NCBI GenBank assembly: GCA_023212645.1 | Contig: JALBYC010000001.1 | Span: 682,001-746,000, forward strand | Length of the DNA: 64,000 nt | Reading direction: 5' to 3' | From: Farysia itapuensis | Lineage: Eukaryota > Basidiomycota > Ustilaginomycetes > Ustilaginales > Ustilaginaceae | Shown here: piece by piece, positions 59,320 through 64,000 of the stretch | How positions within the stretch are numbered: position 1 is the stretch's first letter | Layout of the letters: the number at the start of each line of letters is the position of its first letter | Translations under genes and position numbers: made by a program | Notes under the pieces: model-generated | What the model saw: only the letters and a program-made list of their open reading frames with translations | Databases searched by the model: none | Told to the model about the DNA's origin: nothing

Positions 59320-62300
59320 CTAAGAGTCAGGTGCCCAGGCTAGCGTCAAGAGGAACTTATCATCGCCAACTTCTTGCTCCTCCTGCAGAATCACCTTGGC
59401 ATTTGCTGTACGTTCCTGGTCTGGCAAGGGTTTTCGACGTAACGTCTTGACGAACGTGTCTTGCTGGCTCTCGATACATTCGCTGAGAGCGTCACCCAGT
59501 CCCTTTTCGAACGAATAGAAGGCGTCTACCTCATCTGTGGCAACCAAGCCAGCCTTTTTGCGGAGTCGCTGAATGCGGTTGATGACTTCTCGAGCAGTTC
59601 CTTCGATCTGCAATTCGGGACGCTGTTGGATGTCGAGGAGCACAACAACGTTTCCATCCGTATTGGCCTCGAATGTGCCTTCGACTTCTTTTGTCTCGAC
59701 GTAGCGGATGACTCGCAGATCACCCTCGACCAGATCGACTCCAGCAACAGACAACTTGCCAGTTTCGCGGAACGACTTTGCCTCGTCTGACGTAACGTCC
59801 TCGAGTCCCTTTCGAACTTTGCCAACGTCCTTGCGTAGCTTTCGTCCCAGCACTGGCCAGTCGGCAAACAGCCTGAATCGCACACCGCACTTCTTCTCGT
59901 CCGAAGACAGCACCAAGTCGCGCACGTTGAGCTCCTCCTTGATGTAGTCCGACAGCGAATCGACGTCTTGCAAATACTCGGCGTCCGTGTGGAACACCAC
60001 GAGCTCTTTCAGTGGCACCCGAATGGCCAGATTGTGATTGACTCGGATGACACGACCCAACTCGATCACGCTCTGCAGCGCCTTGAATTGACGCTGGATA
60101 ACTGGGTCGAAGTAAGACTCATTGACTTCTGGGAAAGAAAGAAAGTGGACACTTCGGAGATCCTCTTTGTCGCCGCTTTCTTGCTTGGGCAGGAATTTTC
60201 GCAAGCCTTGGTACAAATTCTCGGTCAAGAAAGGCGTGAACGAGGACATTGTTCGGCAGAGAGTGTAGAGCGTCTCGAACAATGAATTGAGTGCTGCAAT
60301 TGTGTCGGGCACGCCATTCTCGCCCTTCAGTCTGCGTCGGTTGAAGCGAATGTACCAGTTTGTCAGTTCGTCAATCAAGTCTCCCAGGCGGGGTACCACT
60401 GTGTACAACCGATAGGCCGACATCTCTTCCTTGATTAATTGGATAAGAGATTGGCATCGCGCCAAGATCCAGCGGTCCATGACATTTGTAGACTGCGGAG
60501 CCTTGGGATCATACGTGAAATCAATTCCCTGATCCTTTTTCAAGAGGTTGACTTGGCCGAGGAAGAAGCGGAAGGAATTAAGCCATGGCAAGAAGGCAGA
60601 TGAGACTACTTCCTTGACACCATCTTCCTTAAAGCGCAAGTTCTCCGCCCGCACGATGGGAGAGTTGATGAGGTACAGGCGAATAGCGTCTGCGCCAAAC
60701 TGGTTGATGAGCAGATTCGGGTCCGGGTAGTTCCTCAGACTCTTGCTCATCTTCTTGCCGTCAGCTGCTAGGACCAAGCCACTGACAATCAGGTTCTTCC
60801 AAGGCGCTGTGTCGAACAAATGTGTGGCGAGGATGAGCAGAGTGTAGAACCAGCCTCTTGTCTGGTCGAGACCTTCCGAGATAAAATCAGCAGGGAACGA
60901 TTGTTCGAATCGCTCTTTGTTCTCGAACGGATAATGTGCTTGGGCGTACGGCATGGAGCCTGACTCGAACCAGCAGTCGAAGACCTCTTCGATGCGTTTC
61001 AGGTCGCCTTTGCCTTTTTGGGACGGGATAGTGATGTGGTCGATCTTGTCCTTGTGCAAGTCGTTGATACCCTTGACACCGGACAGTCGCTCGAGTTCCT
61101 CGACAGATCCGACGCAGACAATCTCCTGCATATCGTCACTCACCCACAACGGGATGGGTGTGCCCCAGTACCGGTTTCGACTAATGTTCCAGTCACGGGC
61201 ATTGGCGATCCAGCTTCCAAATCGACCCTCTCCCACCTGAGCAGGAACCCAACGGGTAGCCTGGTTGTTCTTGACAAGCTTATCAATGGCTGGCTCGACT
61301 CGAACGAACCAAGAGGGGATAGCTTTGTAGATCAGGGGAGTGCCCGATCGCCAGCAGAAGGGGTACTGATGGCTCAAGGTTGCCTGCACAATCAGTCTTC
61401 CACGCGCCTTCAGATCTTTCTGAATGAGCTTGTCGGCCTCTTTGACGTGGATGCCTTGGTAGTCCGGCACCTCTTTTGTGTATCGACCGGCCTCGTCGAC
61501 AGGGTTAGGCGGCGTCTCGTCACGAGTGATGACACCGTGCGCGATAGCAACGCGATGATCGTCGTCACCAAAAGCGGGCGCCTGGTGTACAATACCGGTA
61601 CCAGCGTCGGAAGTAACATATGTGTCGGAGAGAACGCGGAAGGCACGATCACCAAACTGCTTTACGAAGTAAGGGAAGATGGGTTCGTACTTGAGGCCAA
61701 CGAGATCCTTGCCCACGAACGTTTCCAACTTCTGGAACTTGGCCTTCTTAGGGTCTTTATACAGCGTGCCGAGGAGGTTCTCGTGGATGATGAAGTTGAG
61801 ATCTCGCTCGTCATCGTGGATCTTGATGTAGTTGAAGTCTGGGTGTACGCAAAGACCAAGGTTGGAAGGTAATGTCCAGGGCGTAGTAGTCCAAGCGAGC
61901 AAAGCCGTTTTGGGGTCGTTTACGAGTGGAAAGCTAACGGTGACAGCAGGATCTTGGACATCTCGGTAGTCGAGGCCAGCCTCAAAGTTGGAGAGAGGGG
62001 TTGTGCATGCAGTCGAGTATGGCATGACTCGAATACCTTGATAGACGAGGTTCTTTTCAAACAGAGTCTTGAAGGCCCACCACACAGATTCCATAAAGTT
62101 GATATCCATGGTCTTGTAGCCGTTGTCAAAGTCGATCCAACGGCCCATTCGTTCTACTGTGTTGCGCCATTCGCTTTGATAACGCATGACGATGGCTCTG
62201 CACTCCTCGTTGTACTTGGCGATGCCCATAGCCATGACATCTTCTTTCCCTTTGATGCCAAGCTTCTTGTCGATCTCATGTTCGACGGGGAGACCATGGC

Positions 62301-62580
62301 AATCCCAGCCGAAGCGACGGTCAACATAGTGTCCGGTCGAATGTGCGTGTCTTGTGACAATGTCTTTGACCGTGCCGGCCAAGAGATGACCGTAATGCGG
62401 TAGACCTGTGGCAAAAGGTGGACCGTCGTAGAAGCTGAAAGGCTTGCGACCTTTGCTCTGCTCCAGGGACGTTTTGAAGGCGTCAATAGCGCGCCAGTAC
62501 TGGATAACTTTTTCCTCTTCCGATGCAAAATTGAAAGGTGCAGTGACCTCATGCTCCGCAAAGGTGGCGTTTGCGGCCAT
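59320..62580 (-). CDS. ils1: Isoleucyl-tRNA synthetase, cytoplasmic
   Basis: A single-exon product of 1086 aa, close to yeast Ils1 (1072). The class I HIGH-type motif is HYGH in DGPPFATGLPHYGHLLAGT (about 50-68). The editing domain lies in the middle (PAFGDDDHRVAIAHG). The KMSKS loop is in LAADGKKMSKSLRNYPDP (about 603). The anticodon-binding domain follows, and the C-terminal part ends in a region with KKAGLVATDEVDAFY, as in eukaryotic cytoplasmic enzymes. No mitochondrial presequence is seen. It charges tRNA-Ile in the cytosol and edits valine. It is divergent from the truncated phosducin-like gene. Confidence 0.97.
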   Translation of the reverse strand: MAANATFAEHEVTAPFNFASEEEKVIQYWRAIDAFKTSLEQSKGRKPFSFYDGPPFATGLPHYGHLLAGTVKDIVTRHAHSTGHYVDRRFGWDCHGLPVEHEIDKKLGIKGKEDVMAMGIAKYNEECRAIVMRYQSEWRNTVERMGRWIDFDNGYKTMDINFMESVWWAFKTLFEKNLVYQGIRVMPYSTACTTPLSNFEAGLDYRDVQDPAVTVSFPLVNDPKTALLAWTTTPWTLPSNLGLCVHPDFNYIKIHDDERDLNFIIHENLLGTLYKDPKKAKFQKLETFVGKDLVGLKYEPIFPYFVKQFGDRAFRVLSDTYVTSDAGTGIVHQAPAFGDDDHRVAIAHGVITRDETPPNPVDEAGRYTKEVPDYQGIHVKEADKLIQKDLKARGRLIVQATLSHQYPFCWRSGTPLIYKAIPSWFVRVEPAIDKLVKNNQATRWVPAQVGEGRFGSWIANARDWNISRNRYWGTPIPLWVSDDMQEIVCVGSVEELERLSGVKGINDLHKDKIDHITIPSQKGKGDLKRIEEVFDCWFESGSMPYAQAHYPFENKERFEQSFPADFISEGLDQTRGWFYTLLILATHLFDTAPWKNLIVSGLVLAADGKKMSKSLRNYPDPNLLINQFGADAIRLYLINSPIVRAENLRFKEDGVKEVVSSAFLPWLNSFRFFLGQVNLLKKDQGIDFTYDPKAPQSTNVMDRWILARCQSLIQLIKEEMSAYRLYTVVPRLGDLIDELTNWYIRFNRRRLKGENGVPDTIAALNSLFETLYTLCRTMSSFTPFLTENLYQGLRKFLPKQESGDKEDLRSVHFLSFPEVNESYFDPVIQRQFKALQSVIELGRVIRVNHNLAIRVPLKELVVFHTDAEYLQDVDSLSDYIKEELNVRDLVLSSDEKKCGVRFRLFADWPVLGRKLRKDVGKVRKGLEDVTSDEAKSFRETGKLSVAGVDLVEGDLRVIRYVETKEVEGTFEANTDGNVVVLLDIQQRPELQIEGTAREVINRIQRLRKKAGLVATDEVDAFYSFEKGLGDALSECIESQQDTFVKTLRRKPLPDQERTANAKVILQEEQEVGDDKFLLTLAWAPDS

Positions 62581-62932
62581 GTTGAAAAGATGCGTGCTTG
62601 CACGGCGCTAGCTGTAGTCAAGGGGTAGCGGAGCTAAGACAAGAAGAAGCTGAGTGCTTTCTTCCAAATCAGATTTTGGCCGGTCACGGTAACGAGCGTG
62701 AGTCACAGTGACCAAATTCTCTCGTACGAGTCAAAGCTGTTAGAGCGTACTTTTGGTTGCAGACGCCGTACGCCGTCAACGCCGAGGCGCATCGGCGAAT
62801 CGGGTCATCGGCATGAGCGGCCTGAGCGGGCCGTCCTGCGTGTGTTACTTTTGAACATGTGAAGCACCTTGTTACCGCATTACCCTCCTGAGATCAAGGC
62901 TGTCCGCTGGTAGAAGCGGGAGCGCAAAGTTG
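62581..62932. promoter_or_regulatory. Divergent promoter region, ils1 / phosducin-like gene
   Basis: A 352-nt stretch holding both promoters. No distinct element was identified. Confidence 0.4.
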
Positions 62933-64000
62933 ATGGCAGGACTGGAACAAGCGATCCTGCAGGGGATAGATACCCAACCTGCCCCTTCATATCGAGAGGA
63001 CCGCCGGGCCGACACACCAGAGCCAACCACAGATGACGAGCTTGGTTCAGACTTAGGGCAGGACGATGACGAAGGCTTGTACGACCACGAAGATGATGAT
63101 GATATTCATGATGGCGACGGTGCAGCCATCCGCAGCTCAAGTGGGGGTGGAACCAAGGGACTGCAGGCCTCCAAAACGGCCGCAAGGGGCGGAGCAGGTG
63201 CCACGAATACAGGACCTAAAGGCGTCTTGCGGGACCAGCGGCTGAAGCTGGAAGAGGAGCGTCAAGCGCGTCTAGCGGGAGCGAAATCAAATAATGCCCG
63301 AATGGAGAAGCTGTCCATGTCATCGGAAACCTACGCACAGCAGATGGAGCGCGAGAAGCGAGACGCTCGAGCACAATTGATTAAAGAGAACGCTGACAGT
63401 GACGAGGACGTGGACCGAAACGTCAGTAAAAGCGCCATTGCGGACCTCCGAGCGAAAGAGCAAAGACGTGAGATGCGCATGGCCGAGCTCAAAGCCGCTG
63501 CTGTCAAGACGGCTCCTCGTACAACAAGCACCGAGGCAAACTCTGGCTCAAAAAATCGCTGGTTCGGCCACCTTCGCGAAGTAGACGAGCGAGGCTATGT
63601 TGCCGCCATCGACAATGAAGTTGCTGAAGTACCTGTAGTCATACACATCTATTCGAAAGCTGTCCAGGCGTGCAACATTCTCACCCAGTCACTAAGCTCT
63701 CTCGCTCGCCTGTATCCTGGAACGAAGTTCTTGCAGGTGCAGGCGTCTGCCATCGGTTTCGGAAACTCTTCTTCTAGCACTGGAGATGAGAACGATGAAG
63801 ATTACGACAACTTCAACTCGCAGACACTCGAAGTACTTCCAACTTTGCTTGTATATAAATCGGGCACACTCGTTGCCAACCTCGTGCGAGTCGATCTCGA
63901 GGAGGAATGGAACGGGGGACAAGAGCAAAGCATTCGTAACATACTCGACAAGTACAATGCTCTCGTCAACGCTTCTGCGCACTCAACTGTTCGTCCGACT
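62933..64000 (+). CDS. Phosducin-like protein (thioredoxin fold), 3' end beyond the window
   Basis: The frame opens at ATG 62933 and is open to the window edge (356 codons), so the end is missing. After an acidic N-terminus (about 30-65, Asp-rich) comes TGPKGVLRDQRLKLEE at about 100, the phosducin signature, then a coiled, charged helix (MEREKRDARAQLIKENADSD) and the thioredoxin-like domain from about 200: VVIHIYSKAVQACNILTQSL, SLARLYPGTKFLQVQAS, VLPTLLVYKSGTLVANLV. Phosducin-like proteins bind G-beta-gamma or assist the CCT chaperonin in folding G-beta, actin or tubulin. Residue Cys in QACNIL sits where the family often has a Cys. Class I versus class II membership was not resolved. Confidence 0.85.
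   Translation, partial: MAGLEQAILQGIDTQPAPSYREDRRADTPEPTTDDELGSDLGQDDDEGLYDHEDDDDIHDGDGAAIRSSSGGGTKGLQASKTAARGGAGATNTGPKGVLRDQRLKLEEERQARLAGAKSNNARMEKLSMSSETYAQQMEREKRDARAQLIKENADSDEDVDRNVSKSAIADLRAKEQRREMRMAELKAAAVKTAPRTTSTEANSGSKNRWFGHLREVDERGYVAAIDNEVAEVPVVIHIYSKAVQACNILTQSLSSLARLYPGTKFLQVQASAIGFGNSSSSTGDENDEDYDNFNSQTLEVLPTLLVYKSGTLVANLVRVDLEEEWNGGQEQSIRNILDKYNALVNASAHSTVRPT

Noticed and set aside
61018..61872. Open frame of 284 codons on the plus strand opposite ils1
   Set aside because: Shadow of a strongly supported synthetase gene.
1..64000. Transposon, CRISPR array or prokaryotic operon
   Set aside because: No transposase or reverse transcriptase motifs, long terminal repeats or regularly spaced repeats; spliced eukaryotic genes throughout.

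Overview
The window is nuclear DNA of a fungus, most likely a basidiomycete of the smut group (Ustilaginales or a related Pseudozyma-type yeast). The reasons are compact spacing on both strands, mostly single-exon genes with long disordered N-terminal tails, short introns (about 58-96 nt) with GTAAGT/GTATGT donors and CTRAC branch points, moderately high GC, and a typical fungal gene set (Zn2Cys6 factor, GT71 Mnn1-type transferases, GT90 CAP10-type transferase). The species cannot be fixed from the sequence alone. No bacterial features, rRNA, convincing tRNA, transposon or CRISPR array were seen.

I count 28 genes. 1-13 kb: the 3' end of a probable sacsin-like protein, a three-exon mitochondrial pyruvate carrier gene (mpc1) recovered by splicing, a Zn2Cys6 regulator, ribosomal proteins uS2 (rps0) and uS5 (rps2) flanking a T5orf172/DUF1766 protein, ATP synthase subunit f (two exons), and DNA polymerase kappa. 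13-27 kb: a very long Atg4 protease, NAP1, a Crz1-like C2H2 factor, a GNAT acetyltransferase split by an ~820-nt intron, and eL39 split by a 483-nt intron. 28-38 kb: a peroxisomal 2,4-dienoyl-CoA reductase (three exons, PTS1), Ku70, an alpha/beta hydrolase, a GT90 transferase, an unrecognised 184-aa protein, and RPA1 with two MCB boxes upstream. 39-45 kb: a secreted protein with seven four-cysteine modules and a divergent pair of GT71 mannosyltransferase paralogues. 45-64 kb: cyclin H, an SH3-TBC RabGAP, the Nup98-Nup96 precursor, Snu23, cytoplasmic isoleucyl-tRNA synthetase and a truncated phosducin-like gene.

Most genes are housekeeping and unrelated in function. Two loose themes stand out: DNA maintenance (pol kappa, Ku70, RPA1) and secretory glycosylation/cell surface (GT90, two GT71 enzymes, secreted cysteine-rich protein) in about 12 kb. 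The best targets for follow-up are the seven-module secreted protein, the UIM+UBZ polymerase kappa, the long GNAT intron with a perfect 22-nt palindrome, and the dienoyl-CoA reductase whose peroxisomal signal depends on splicing of its last intron.
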